Shown: one piece after another, positions 12,417-21,521 of the stretch
Numbering within the stretch: the first letter of the stretch is position 1
How the letters are laid out: every line of letters begins with the position of its first letter
Translations under genes and position numbers: made by a program
NCBI GenBank assembly: GCA_016861025.1
Contig: BOKO01000010.1
Coordinates: 118,928 to 182,927, forward strand
Source: Chloroflexota bacterium
GTDB taxonomy: Bacteria; Chloroflexota; Anaerolineae; Caldilineales; Caldilineaceae
Direction of reading: 5' to 3'
DNA length: 64,000 nt
Notes under the pieces: model-generated
Told to the model about the DNA's origin: nothing
The model's input: the letters and a program-made list of their open reading frames with translations, nothing else
Database searches by the model: none

Positions 12417-14864
12417 TCAGGCAATCGCCTGTGCTCGTTTGCGCAGGAACGGCTGTTTTCCCATGTAGTTGGCAAAAAAGGCGACAAAGACGCCAAGAAA
12501 CAGCCCCACCAGTGCGCCCAGAGCCGTCGCCATTGTCAGGCTGGTGCGCTCTTCGGGTCGCAGCGGCGGCAGCGCAGGCGAGGCGAAGCGCACCTCGCTG
12601 GTCAGCGCGCTGCTGGCAAGCTGCAGTTCAGCGATCTTGTTATTCAGCGTTGTCAGCGACTTGAGCGTCAGGTCACGCGTTCGCGTCAATTGATCGCGGC
12701 GGCTGATTTCGGCCTCGCGCTGCGCCTGAAGCGCTTTGATCTCGCGTTCCACGGTGTCGATAGCTGCGGTCAACGGTGCAGCCGCTGCCGTGTACGTTGG
12801 CAAATCTTCCAGTCCCTGAAGCTGCAACAGCTCGCGCGACCGTTCTCCGCCCAGCATGGCGAGTCCGGTGTCAGCCATCACCTGTTCTGTCAGCGCCGAC
12901 AGATCGCCGACATCGAAGAGATGAGGATATTGCTGCTGAATCGTCTGCAACAGCGGCGTCGTCGAGGTCAGCACGGTTGACGCCTGCGCCAGCGGACCGA
13001 GGGCGAAAAGCTCGTCATAGCGCGCCAGGATCGCCGCCGAAAGCTCGCTGCCGGAGACAACATCGAGCGACGCCAAATCGCCGACATCGAAAAGGGCGGC
13101 GTATTGCGCCTGAAGTTCGGTGAACAGAGGATCATCGGCCGGGCGCTCAGCGCCAAGCAGTGTATACCCCTCATTGGCAAGCAACATCTGCGTCTGTGTT
13201 TCGATCGATGAGGTCAAGTCGGCGATGCGCGCTTCGATCACGCTCACCAACGCCGTCAACTCGGCAATCTGGCTTTCAGCGCTGCTGTTCAACGATGCCA
13301 GGTTGTCGAGACGGAGTTGGAGGGGCACCGACATAGCAGCCCCTTGTGCAGCCGCCTGTGCAGCAGCCTGAGCTGCGGCTGTCTGTGCAGCAGTCTGGGC
13401 TGCGGCTGTCTGTGCAGCAGCCTGAGCTGCGGCTGTCTGTGCAGCAGTCTGGGCGGCCGTCTGAGCGGCGGTCGCTTGCGAACTGCCTGTTTGCGCGATA
13501 GTAGTCGGCACAGCAGTCTGCACAGCAGTCTGCACAGCAGTCTGCACAGCAGGTGCATACGCAGTGTCGGTCTGCGCAATGCTGGCTGGCGCCGCCGCAG
13601 CGGTGTTGAACACCTGCGTTTTGAGTAACAGCAGCGCCAGGGCATTGGTGGCGGCGCCGGCGTCGCCTGCCTCACGGGTCTGCGCCAGCAGACTGCGCGC
13701 GTCGGCAAGCAACCGCTCCAGGCGCTGACGCGTCTCATAACTCTGCGCCAACGCCTGGAGGCGAGCATCCACCTGTTCGTTGAAAACCACCACTTTGCTG
13801 CGCGTGTCCGCCGCGGCGTACGCTTCAAAGATCTTGCGCCGCTGATCCTGGTCGGTTGCCAGCGCCAGCGCGCGGTTCTCCATCTCCGCCTGCACATACT
13901 GGTCGAAGAGTTTGCGCCGCGCCTCCTGATCTTTCTGGAAGGCGGCCAGACGGCTGCTGGCGTCAGCGTCGATCAGAGCAGCGATCATCGCGCGCTTGGT
14001 TTCCTGCTCCTTGTTAAAGGCGAGCAGCCGATTGCTGGAGAGCGCATTGATATAAGCGGAGATAACCTGGCGTCGCGCTGTCAGCTCCTCGTCGATGATC
14101 GTTTGAATCGCGGTCTGTTTACCCGCCTGCAGGCTGGTGATGATCTGCTGTTTTTCGGCGATCTGGCGGTCGAGGCGGCTGATCTCATTGTCGCTGATAA
14201 ATGCTTCCAGATTGCGCTGCGCTGCATCAAAGTCAGCCTGCGCCTGTCTCAGTTCGTTCTGCACTGAGGCCACCAATTGCTCTGGCACCTCTCCATAGAG
14301 GCGGTTGACGTGCTCTACATAAGCATGCGCCCAGGCATTGGCAAGCGCCGCAGCCTTCTCCGGTGCGTTGGCGCTGGCTGTGATCTGGATCAGATCGCCT
14401 TCGGTGCGGCTGCCAGGCGCAACAACCGCCGCCGCCTCGATCTGCTCCATCAGTCGCCACGGCAGGCGCTCTTCTTCCACAAAACTGCTGTCAAGCGTCG
14501 AGGCGGCTGCTTCCGCCACCGCGCCGCTGCGCACCAGGCCAACCAGGGCAGCGCGACGGGTGGTGACCAACACATCGGCGCGCGCCGCCGATGTCAGATT
14601 TTGATCTGTCAAAATGGTTTGAAAATTCTGATCGAAACTGACGTTGCTGCTCGTGCGCACAATTGCGACCGTCGAGCTTGCCTGATAGACCGGCGGCTGA
14701 AAAAACCGCATGCCGAGCACCGTGGCGGCAGCCAACAGCGCGCCGACTGCTGTCGCCGCCAAAATCTCTCTGCGCCAGGCGATCAGTATATCGATATATT
14801 TGCGCAGGTCGATCTCATCATCCAGCAGCTCGGGGGAGGTGGGAATTCGGGTTGCATCCTGCAT
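12417..14864 (-). CDS. Wzz-like polysaccharide chain-length/co-polymerase protein with repeats
   Basis: An 815-residue membrane protein with an N-terminal Wzz domain and TM helix (about 30-55, REILAATAVGALLAAATVLG). A long coiled-coil periplasmic or extracellular body follows, with a second TM helix near the C-terminus (about 775-800) and a short basic tail. There is no Walker A tyrosine-kinase domain, so it is not a BY-kinase fusion. Residues about 244-373 form five tandem 26-residue repeats (for example SSRLAAFQKDQEARRKLF). Residues about 430-510 are Ala/Gln/Thr low complexity made by tandem DNA repeats. Typical Wzz proteins are 300-750 residues. It probably controls chain length for the glycan made by the nearby loci. 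Confidence 0.8.
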   Translation of the reverse strand: MQDATRIPTSPELLDDEIDLRKYIDILIAWRREILAATAVGALLAAATVLGMRFFQPPVYQASSTVAIVRTSSNVSFDQNFQTILTDQNLTSAARADVLVTTRRAALVGLVRSGAVAEAAASTLDSSFVEEERLPWRLMEQIEAAAVVAPGSRTEGDLIQITASANAPEKAAALANAWAHAYVEHVNRLYGEVPEQLVASVQNELRQAQADFDAAQRNLEAFISDNEISRLDRQIAEKQQIITSLQAGKQTAIQTIIDEELTARRQVISAYINALSSNRLLAFNKEQETKRAMIAALIDADASSRLAAFQKDQEARRKLFDQYVQAEMENRALALATDQDQRRKIFEAYAAADTRSKVVVFNEQVDARLQALAQSYETRQRLERLLADARSLLAQTREAGDAGAATNALALLLLKTQVFNTAAAAPASIAQTDTAYAPAVQTAVQTAVQTAVPTTIAQTGSSQATAAQTAAQTAAQTAAAQAAAQTAAAQTAAQTAAAQAAAQAAAQGAAMSVPLQLRLDNLASLNSSAESQIAELTALVSVIEARIADLTSSIETQTQMLLANEGYTLLGAERPADDPLFTELQAQYAALFDVGDLASLDVVSGSELSAAILARYDELFALGPLAQASTVLTSTTPLLQTIQQQYPHLFDVGDLSALTEQVMADTGLAMLGGERSRELLQLQGLEDLPTYTAAAAPLTAAIDTVEREIKALQAQREAEISRRDQLTRTRDLTLKSLTTLNNKIAELQLASSALTSEVRFASPALPPLRPEERTSLTMATALGALVGLFLGVFVAFFANYMGKQPFLRKRAQAIA
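13357..13552. repeat. 27-bp and 12-bp tandem repeats within the wzz-like gene
   Basis: Three 27-bp units starting TGTGCAGCAG plus a partial fourth lie at 13357-13455, with alternating CCTGAG/TCTGGG variants. Nearly four 12-bp units CACAGCAGTCTG lie at 13509-13552. Both periods are multiples of three and encode AAQ/AQT-rich repeats, so copy-number change would keep the frame. Confidence 0.9.
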
Positions 14865-15035
14865 AGTATTCTCTCGGTTCTATTCTACAAACAGCTGCCC
14901 CAACCCAGAGTTGGAGAGCAACAAAAACAGTCGGCCCCAGTGCATCGTGATTGACGCCGATAGATACAATTTTTGAGGGAGTGTCCGTCATTTTATGCGC
15001 GGAAGAAGATTTCACCAAGACGCCGGGCGGCCTCT

Positions 15036-16121
15036 TCAAGCAAAACGCTCCTGATAGACGCGCCAGTGTTCAGCAAATACGTCCGGGGCAATTGTATAGA
15101 GCATCTTGAGCACCTCCTGCCCCAACGCCCGAATCTCCCACTGAGCCGCCTTATCCACAGCACGCAGCCAGAGAAAATGACTCCACGCCGCAAAGTTCAT
15201 CGTGGCAACGATGCGCGTTTCGGCGGCGTTGGGCAACAAAAAGCGCGCATCTTCCTTGCGGATGCCCAACTCGCGCAGACGGGCGTATTTCTCCTCGGCA
15301 ATGCGCCAGAACTCCGCCAGCTCGGACATGGCTTCTGCATTTTCGGCCACAGCGGGCGGAACAATCGCCTGCCAGCCGCCTTTGCTCAGTTCGACATAGC
15401 GTTGCGATTCCTGGCTGAATGACGCCAGTCGATGACGCACCAGTTGATGTGTGCACGCACGGCTGATTCCCTCAAAAAAGAATGTGGCGGAGCCATGGTC
15501 GAGACGCAACGCCGGTTCGTCGAGCAATGGTTGAGTGTAGCCAAGCAAAGTGACGCGCAGCGGCCCAAGTTGGACGGGAAGAAGCGGAGAAGGGGAAAGG
15601 GAGAGAGGGGTGGATTGGGGATCGGAGATTGAGAGGTTTGCCTGCTCCCATTCTTCTACTCTCCAATCTCCGATCTTAACATCTTCAAACTCGCTGAAGA
15701 CCGCGGGCGACACAGCTTTGAGAATCGGCAGAGCGCCGAGCGCCGCGCCGCGTCGGAAAAAGTCGAGCCAGACGCGCGTGTTGCCGCTGACAATCCATTC
15801 GCCGGGAGCGACCTGACTCACCTCGCAGTGGCGGTTAAACAGACGCCAGGTGAGCGGTTCATCCGAGCCGCGTACACGCACGGTGACAACGACATGCTCG
15901 ATGATGTCTTCGTGTCCTTCACGCACACGCGCTGCAATGAAATCAGGCGCTGCACCCATCCGCTGCGTGGAGCGATAACAGACGCGGCCGGCAAACTCCA
16001 TGATCGCCTCGGCGTAGGTGCTCTTGCCTAACAAGATCGCAGGCAGGTCGCCATAAGGGGCAAGCGTCTCCGCAGTCAACGCGGGGTTGCGCCGCGTCAA
16101 CGCCAGCAGTTCGATTTGCAT
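15036..16121 (-). CDS. thyX: FAD-dependent thymidylate synthase ThyX
   Basis: Converts dUMP to dTMP using FAD and methylene-tetrahydrofolate. The ThyX signature RHRLASFSQESQRY lies at about residues 229-242, after FFFEGISRACTHQLV. At 361 residues it is longer than many ThyX proteins. Residues about 149-185 form an insertion encoded by a DNA palindrome and a purine-rich run, placed between the two halves of the conserved core. The frame can begin at a GTG at 16127, but the ATG at 16121 is preferred. A 17-bp tandem repeat lies directly upstream. No thyA is seen here. Confidence 0.9.
   Translation of the reverse strand: MQIELLALTRRNPALTAETLAPYGDLPAILLGKSTYAEAIMEFAGRVCYRSTQRMGAAPDFIAARVREGHEDIIEHVVVTVRVRGSDEPLTWRLFNRHCEVSQVAPGEWIVSGNTRVWLDFFRRGAALGALPILKAVSPAVFSEFEDVKIGDWRVEEWEQANLSISDPQSTPLSLSPSPLLPVQLGPLRVTLLGYTQPLLDEPALRLDHGSATFFFEGISRACTHQLVRHRLASFSQESQRYVELSKGGWQAIVPPAVAENAEAMSELAEFWRIAEEKYARLRELGIRKEDARFLLPNAAETRIVATMNFAAWSHFLWLRAVDKAAQWEIRALGQEVLKMLYTIAPDVFAEHWRVYQERFA
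15620..15675. repeat. Palindromic element inserted in frame in thyX
   Basis: The arms GGATCGGAGATTGAGAG (from 15619) and CTCTCCAATCTCCGATC (15659-15675) are near-perfect inverse complements separated by about 23 nt. The element encodes about residues 149-168 of ThyX without breaking the frame. A purine-rich GGGGAAAGGGAGAGAGG run follows on the plus strand side. Confidence 0.8.
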
Positions 16122-16184
16122 TGTCACCGTGTGCTTTCTGTCACTGTGCGTTTTCCGTCACCGTGCGTTTTCTATCACCGTGCG
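16122..16184. repeat. 17-bp tandem repeat upstream of thyX
   Basis: Three full 17-bp units and a partial fourth, consensus YGTCACCGTGCGTTTTC, lie between the Yip1 gene's 3' end and the thyX start. The repeat occupies the thyX ribosome-binding region, so copy number could influence its translation. This is an inference. Confidence 0.8.
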
Positions 16185-16756
16185 CCGAGCAGCGCGCCCA
16201 TTCCCATTGCGCCGATGCCAAAGATCGCAGCGATCATTCCCACAACCGCCGTTACGATGGCGACAGCAAGCCAACCGCCGATGACAGTGATCAATGTCTT
16301 GCCATCGTCCAGCTGGTGCACTTCGCGCACAGCGAAGAAGCCGCACGCCAGCGACCAGACGCTGCCGGCCAACGCAACCAGGCCGCCAAAACAAGGGATG
16401 AAGCTCAACACCCCAAGCGCCATTGGCGCATACGCATATCCCAGCGAACGCAGCAGTTGCGGCGCCGTCGCTCGTCCTTGAAAGAACTGAGAGCCGATGT
16501 AATATACGACGTAGACCCAAACATAATAGCCAGCCACTGCCAGCGCCACGCCCAGAATCAGCCCGAACAACGCAGAAAAGATAGCGCCGGCGAGCACATT
16601 GCCGAGAAACGCCCCCAACCCGGAGAGTGCGGCGACGATCAGCACGACAGTCAACGCCTGCCGGCTGTAGCGTTCGTCGTTGGCTGCTTCACGATAGAAT
16701 GCGGCGTCGAAACGCACAGCGCGCATGACATTTTCGATCAGATTTGTGGTGTCCAT
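16175..16756 (-). CDS. Yip1 domain membrane protein
   Basis: A 193-residue integral membrane protein with about five hydrophobic helices, in the Yip1 family common in Chloroflexota and archaea. An N-terminal cytoplasmic stretch (DTTNLIENVMRAVRFDAAFY) is followed by the helices. The polar loop FFQGRATAPQLLRSLGYAYAP is typical of the family. Function unknown; a role in membrane organisation is only by analogy. Its 3' end runs into the 17-bp repeat ahead of thyX. Confidence 0.75.
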   Translation of the reverse strand: MDTTNLIENVMRAVRFDAAFYREAANDERYSRQALTVVLIVAALSGLGAFLGNVLAGAIFSALFGLILGVALAVAGYYVWVYVVYYIGSQFFQGRATAPQLLRSLGYAYAPMALGVLSFIPCFGGLVALAGSVWSLACGFFAVREVHQLDDGKTLITVIGGWLAVAIVTAVVGMIAAIFGIGAMGMGALLGAR

Positions 16757-16896
16757 CGTGTTGGTTGCTTCCTTTCTATGTCTTGAGGTGTACGACCTTG
16801 TGGTGCATCATTGACATTATACCTGTGCAGCTAGAGCGGTCAAAAGAGACGCCAACGGGCGCACCCCATGAATTCTGCATGGCGCCTTTGCAATCA

Positions 16897-17757
16897 TCAG
16901 GGTGAGCGCCTGTTCACACAAGCCATCAGTTCCGGCGCAGCCGCGAGATAATTCGATACGCTGCGGAAATATTCAAGGTCTTCGTAATATTCACGGACGG
17001 GAAGCAGCCGTCCTCCAGGCAGAATACGCGCAAGTTGATAGCCGCGCGGGTGGAGCAGATCCCAAAAATCGTGAAAAAAGGTGCGCGTGTTGATATTGCC
17101 CGAACCAAACTCAAAGCTGATGGCGCGGATCACGTCGGGGCGCAGCAGCTCGCCGGCGCCCTCCAACACCTCCAGTTCGTGCCCCTCGACGTCGATCTTC
17201 AAAAAATCGAGTTGTGCAATGGCAAAGCTGCGCAGCGCCAGCGCCAATGTCGTTACAGCGACGCTCTCGGTGAGAATGGCCGCATCGGTCTGGTGATAGG
17301 TGTCGCGGCGCACCGTCAGCGACGCCTGCGGCGAACCTGGCGCAGCGCTATACAGAAGCCGTTCGCCGGGCTGAGCAGCCAGCGCCATCGGCGTCACGAT
17401 CGTCAACGGGTGGCGATGGCGCTGTAACTCGCGCACGCAGGCGGAAGCCGGCTCAAATTGATAGATGTGGCAGCGCACGTTGTGCAGCGCGCGGCGCAGT
17501 CCATCCGACCATTCCCCCATATTGGCGCCGACATCGAACACCACGGCGTCGTCACGATGAATGAAGCCGGTCGCAACCCGCACCTCCCCCGCCATGTCCC
17601 AGCCTGTTCCAGAGCCTCGACCCTGCACAATTGCCAGATAGGTTTCAAGCAGTCGGGTCAGCGGCTCAGTTCGCCGATTTGCCAACGCCAGTGAAACCAA
17701 AGGCGTCAACTGTTTGGCAATGCGATTGAATGCGCCAGCTTCGTGAGGTTTGATCAT
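16897..17757 (-). CDS. FkbM family methyltransferase
   Basis: A 286-residue SAM-dependent methyltransferase. Motif I is VFDVGANMGEWSDGL (about 73-87), and the FkbM hallmark LDFLKIDVEGHELEVLEGA appears near residue 195. FkbM enzymes O-methylate sugars or polyketides; here the neighbours argue for a glycan substrate. Its ATG overlaps the stop of the upstream O-antigen-ligase-like gene by 4 nt, so the two are translationally coupled. Confidence 0.88.
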   Translation of the reverse strand: MIKPHEAGAFNRIAKQLTPLVSLALANRRTEPLTRLLETYLAIVQGRGSGTGWDMAGEVRVATGFIHRDDAVVFDVGANMGEWSDGLRRALHNVRCHIYQFEPASACVRELQRHRHPLTIVTPMALAAQPGERLLYSAAPGSPQASLTVRRDTYHQTDAAILTESVAVTTLALALRSFAIAQLDFLKIDVEGHELEVLEGAGELLRPDVIRAISFEFGSGNINTRTFFHDFWDLLHPRGYQLARILPGGRLLPVREYYEDLEYFRSVSNYLAAAPELMACVNRRSP

Positions 17758-19025
17758 GGTTCAACATCAACCCCAGCCTGACGGCAATGTTGCAAATAGA
17801 GCAAGGCGCTGAGCGCCAGCAACAGCCAGGAGAGAAAGCCCAACTTGTAGCTCCAGTTGATCGCCGAAAAGAGGCCGCCGACCAGCATCCCCACATACGA
17901 CGCCAGCAGCCCGGACGCCAGCGCCCAGCGCAGCGCGTGTCGCCGCGCCCTCACCATGACGCCGAGCATCCAGAAGATGGTCAGGATGATGGCGATATAG
18001 GCCAGCAACCCAGGGATGCCAAGATCGATGGCGACCTGCAAAAAGTGGTTGTGTGCGTCGGGAATGGTCACAGTGGGGGAGATCAGGAAATAGGGATATA
18101 GCAGCGGGATCACCTGGTCAAATGAACCGATGCCGATGCCGGTGAATGCGAAATCCTGGATGGCGTAGAGCGCACGCGACCAGATTTCGATGCGTTCGTC
18201 CAGCCCGCCTATGGTGGAAGTTGTAAACAGGTCTTCATAAAACGACGCCGGCAGCAGCCAGTAGGCGAGAGCGCCGCCAAGCACAAAAGCCAACAGCATC
18301 GGCGCAAGCAGGCGTGGATAGCGCAACACAAAGAGCAACGGCAGCATTGCTCCGAGCGCCAGCAGACTGCCGCGGCTGCGCGTCAACACGATGACGCCGA
18401 TCAGGAACAGCCCGATCACGCCCAGCAACCAGGGCAGCCAGCGGCGCGCCGTCCAGTCGCGCCGCAATGCAAGCGCCAGCGGCAGCGGCGTGACGACCAA
18501 CAGCGCATTGGCAAGGATGTTGGGATTGATCGTCTCGCCGAGTCTGGCGGTCAACGGCGCAGCCATTTGCTGAAGTGCAAGCAAGGCGCCGGGCGTCCCG
18601 CTTTCACCGGTCATGAGCAAGGGGCCAACCAGAGCCAGCGCGCTTGCAAAGCCGATCAGCAGCCATGCCAGACATTGTGGGCAGCGCTGCACAGGGGGCC
18701 AGTTGACCAGCGCCACAAAGAGCGTTGCGCCGATCAAAAGATAGCCTGCACTCTCCCAGGCGCGCACGCCATCGACCGCCGCCCAAATGTTGACCGGCAG
18801 CCAGAGCAAAATCAACAGAACCGCCAGCGAAATCGGCGTCTGCAGCGGAACCATCCATCGCCCGTTGGCGATTCGCCAGTGCAGCCAGCGCAGGGGCCAG
18901 AAAGCAAAGAGCGCCAGCACCACGCCGGGTTGCCACGCAGCGGGCAGCAGACGGCCCGGAAAGAGGATCAATGGCGCCAGACCTAACAGCCAGAAGGGTT
19001 CAATCCAAAGTAAACGATGGAGCAT
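17754..19025 (-). CDS. O-antigen ligase / Wzy family membrane protein
   Basis: A 423-residue polytopic protein with about eleven hydrophobic helices and the Wzy_C/WaaL pattern. The large loop contains VLTRSRGSLLALGAML and, later, DAHNHFLQVAIDLGIPGLLA with the family's HNxxLQ motif. It either ligates or polymerises undecaprenyl-linked glycan. A second, unrelated-looking polymerase is encoded at 37.2-38.6 kb, which makes ligase the more likely role here. It lies between the dehydratase gene (13-nt gap) and the FkbM gene (4-nt overlap). Confidence 0.82.
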   Translation of the reverse strand: MLHRLLWIEPFWLLGLAPLILFPGRLLPAAWQPGVVLALFAFWPLRWLHWRIANGRWMVPLQTPISLAVLLILLWLPVNIWAAVDGVRAWESAGYLLIGATLFVALVNWPPVQRCPQCLAWLLIGFASALALVGPLLMTGESGTPGALLALQQMAAPLTARLGETINPNILANALLVVTPLPLALALRRDWTARRWLPWLLGVIGLFLIGVIVLTRSRGSLLALGAMLPLLFVLRYPRLLAPMLLAFVLGGALAYWLLPASFYEDLFTTSTIGGLDERIEIWSRALYAIQDFAFTGIGIGSFDQVIPLLYPYFLISPTVTIPDAHNHFLQVAIDLGIPGLLAYIAIILTIFWMLGVMVRARRHALRWALASGLLASYVGMLVGGLFSAINWSYKLGFLSWLLLALSALLYLQHCRQAGVDVEP

Positions 19026-19038
19026 GGTTGACTTGCGT

Positions 19039-21033
19039 CTACGCCGAGCCTGGCGCCGGATGAATGGTGGGATTGGGTTTATATGGCGGGCGTCCGTTGA
19101 CGCGCGCCTGTTCAGATTCGGGCGGACAGTATTCGGGGATCAGATTCTGTAACGTGCGAATGATGGCGTCGCGGTCGTTGAGATCGGCCGCGCGCTCGAG
19201 CGCGGCCAGCGTCTCGTCGAGACGGCCGGGCGCCAGCTTGTTGGCGTTGCTGGCGATGAAAATCTTCTCATGGCGCGTGCGTGCATACTCTTCCTCGGGC
19301 AAGAAGAGCTCCTCGAAGAGCTTCTCGCCTGGCCGCAACCCGGTGTAGGTGATCGCAATGTCGCGGCCAACCTGCAGCCCGGAGAGTTGGATCAGATCGG
19401 TCGCCATGTCCACGATTCTGACCGGTTCGCCCATGTCGAGCAGGAAAACCTCTCCCCCGCGCCCGAGCACGCCGGCTTGAAGCACCAGCTGCACCGCTTC
19501 GGGAATCGTCATAAAATAACGGCGCATCTCAGGATGCGTCACCGTCACCGGGCCGCCGGCGGCAATCTGCTTACGGAAGGTGAGCACGACGCTGCCGCGG
19601 CTGCCCAACACATTGCCAAAACGCACCGCCATATAAGGCAGGCCGCTCCGCACAGCAGCCTCATAGACGATCAATTCGGCGGCGCGCTTGGAGGCGCCCA
19701 TCACACTGGTTGGATTGACGGCTTTGTCGGTGGAGATCATCACAAAGCGTTCGACGCCGGCGGCGCGCGCCGCCGCCACTACGTTGCGCGTGCCCAGCAC
19801 ATTGTTGGTGATCGCCTCGGCCGGATTCAGCTCCATCAGCGGCACATGTTTGTGCGCCGCGGCGTGAAAGACGATCTGCGGTTTGCAGCGTAGAAAGATC
19901 GCCTTGATGCGGTGGGCAAAACGGATATCGGCGATGATCGGGGTGAGCTGAACGCCGCCGTTGAAGATGCGCTGATTTTCGAGCATCAGCTCGTTGTGCA
20001 TCTCGAAGATTGAGTTTTCGCCGTGGCCGAGCAACATCAACTCGGCCGGGCGACAGCGCAGAATCTGACGACAAAGCTCGCTGCCGATCGAGCCGCCGCC
20101 GCCGGTGACAAGCACACGCTTGCCGCGCAGCAGCTCCGCCACCGCCGCTGTATCGGTGTGCACAGGCTCGCGGCGCAGCAGGTCTTCGATGCTGATCTCA
20201 CGCACCTGCGAGAGGCGCACGCTGCCGTCGAGCAGTTCGTAGAGACCGGGCACCGTGCGTGGTTTGACGTTTGCAAGTTCGCAGATGCGCACGATCTCGC
20301 GAATCTCGCTGCCCGGCGCCGTCGGCATGGCGATAATGATCTGGTCGATCTTGTGACGCTTGACCAGCTCAGGAATGGCGTTGCGGTCGCCCAACACAGG
20401 CACGCCGTTGACGCTGAGCCGCTGCTTGTTGGGGTCGTCGTCGACAAAGCCGACCACATGCAGCCCAAGCGAGCGGTTGTTCTGCACCTCGCGCAACACG
20501 ACTGCGCCAGAGTCGCCGGCGCCGGCAATCAACACGCGGCTCGGGTTCTGAACATAGGCATTGGCGCGGTGCAACTCGTGGGGGCGGTGACGCTCCTGCA
20601 GCAGCCGCAGTACAAAGCGGCTGCCAGCCAGCAGCGCCAGGCTGAGGATGCCCTCCAGCAGCCAGACGGAGCGCGAGAGCATGTAGGGCAGATCAAACAG
20701 CGGCGCAAACCCGAAGTTCAGCAAAAAGAGCAATGCGCTGCTAAGGACGCCGGCAAACACGATCATCTTCATCTCGCCCATGCTGGCGTAGCGCCACATG
20801 CGGTTATAGAGACTGAAGCCATAATAGACGGGCAACCGCACCAGCGGAGCGAGCACAAAATACAACCAGCTTGCACGGAGATAGGGCCAGACGTAGAAGA
20901 GCGCCTCGTACCGAATCATAAACGCCAGCACGATGGCAAACCAGATCAGCAGCAGATCGAACGCCATCATGTAACGCACACGCAGGCCGATCAGCGCCGG
21001 CGAGGAGAAACTCTTGTTCGGGTTGCTTTTCAT
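19039..21033 (-). CDS. Nucleotide-sugar 4,6-dehydratase, PglF/WbpM/CapD type
   Basis: About 664 residues. Four N-terminal TM helices come first, then a CoA-binding-like Rossmann domain (VLIAGAGDSGAVVLREV), then the SDR dehydratase domain (VLVTGGGGSIGSELCRQIL). The usual YxxxK is MGASK here, giving the Ser-Met-Lys triad known for membrane 4,6-dehydratases such as WbpM and PglF. It should convert UDP-GlcNAc to the 4-keto-6-deoxy sugar. PglD-, PglE- and PglC-like genes lie 3-5 kb away. The frame opens at 21093; the ATG at 21033 just before the first TM region is preferred. Confidence 0.9.
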   Translation of the reverse strand: MKSNPNKSFSSPALIGLRVRYMMAFDLLLIWFAIVLAFMIRYEALFYVWPYLRASWLYFVLAPLVRLPVYYGFSLYNRMWRYASMGEMKMIVFAGVLSSALLFLLNFGFAPLFDLPYMLSRSVWLLEGILSLALLAGSRFVLRLLQERHRPHELHRANAYVQNPSRVLIAGAGDSGAVVLREVQNNRSLGLHVVGFVDDDPNKQRLSVNGVPVLGDRNAIPELVKRHKIDQIIIAMPTAPGSEIREIVRICELANVKPRTVPGLYELLDGSVRLSQVREISIEDLLRREPVHTDTAAVAELLRGKRVLVTGGGGSIGSELCRQILRCRPAELMLLGHGENSIFEMHNELMLENQRIFNGGVQLTPIIADIRFAHRIKAIFLRCKPQIVFHAAAHKHVPLMELNPAEAITNNVLGTRNVVAAARAAGVERFVMISTDKAVNPTSVMGASKRAAELIVYEAAVRSGLPYMAVRFGNVLGSRGSVVLTFRKQIAAGGPVTVTHPEMRRYFMTIPEAVQLVLQAGVLGRGGEVFLLDMGEPVRIVDMATDLIQLSGLQVGRDIAITYTGLRPGEKLFEELFLPEEEYARTRHEKIFIASNANKLAPGRLDETLAALERAADLNDRDAIIRTLQNLIPEYCPPESEQARVNGRPPYKPNPTIHPAPGSA

Positions 21034-21128
21034 AGAATATGCCAGTGACTGTCCTGGAAATCCCTTCGCTGTTGATCCGCCGTTCCCACACACCGATAGA
21101 AACCGCGTAGATCGGAGTATACTTCAGA

Positions 21129-21521
21129 TCAAACAGGTGATCGAATCGGAGGGTTCATATTGAAGGTGTACACATTGCGCACTACGTGACGAAACCCACG
21201 ATATTCTTCCAGGCAGAAACGAGTTTCCTGGCTTATGACGGCCGGACGGATGCGGTCAATAGAGGCCGACATTTGCAACAACAGGTCTCGATGCCAGTCT
21301 GCCCCGGTGGGCACAGCTTCGTCCAGATTGCGCGCAATATCCTCGAAGATCCGTTCGACGCCAGCATAGAAGCCATGAAGGTTCAAGGCGACGCCATCTA
21401 GGTAGCCATCGTCGTTGTGTTGCTGCGCTTTGTTCAGCAGTTCTTCTGCGCGATGAACAACACGCTCAAGATCGCTCAGCGCTTCGTGAATTCGACCGGC
21501 CAACACAGAGTAGATGGTCAT
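21129..21521 (-). CDS. HepT-like HEPN ribonuclease toxin
   Basis: A 130-residue all-helical HEPN protein. The catalytic-type motif is in RHVVRNVYTFN (R-x4-6-H/N-x-Y pattern), preceded by EEYRGF. It pairs with the nucleotidyltransferase encoded just upstream and overlaps it by 4 nt. In characterised HepT-MntA pairs the MNT partner AMPylates a tyrosine of the HEPN toxin; this tail offers a candidate tyrosine. HEPN without toxicity cannot be excluded. Confidence 0.78.
   Translation of the reverse strand: MTIYSVLAGRIHEALSDLERVVHRAEELLNKAQQHNDDGYLDGVALNLHGFYAGVERIFEDIARNLDEAVPTGADWHRDLLLQMSASIDRIRPAVISQETRFCLEEYRGFRHVVRNVYTFNMNPPIRSPV

Noticed and set aside
13357..13552. CRISPR-like regular repeats
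   Set aside because: Units are contiguous tandem copies without unique spacers and lie within an open coding frame.
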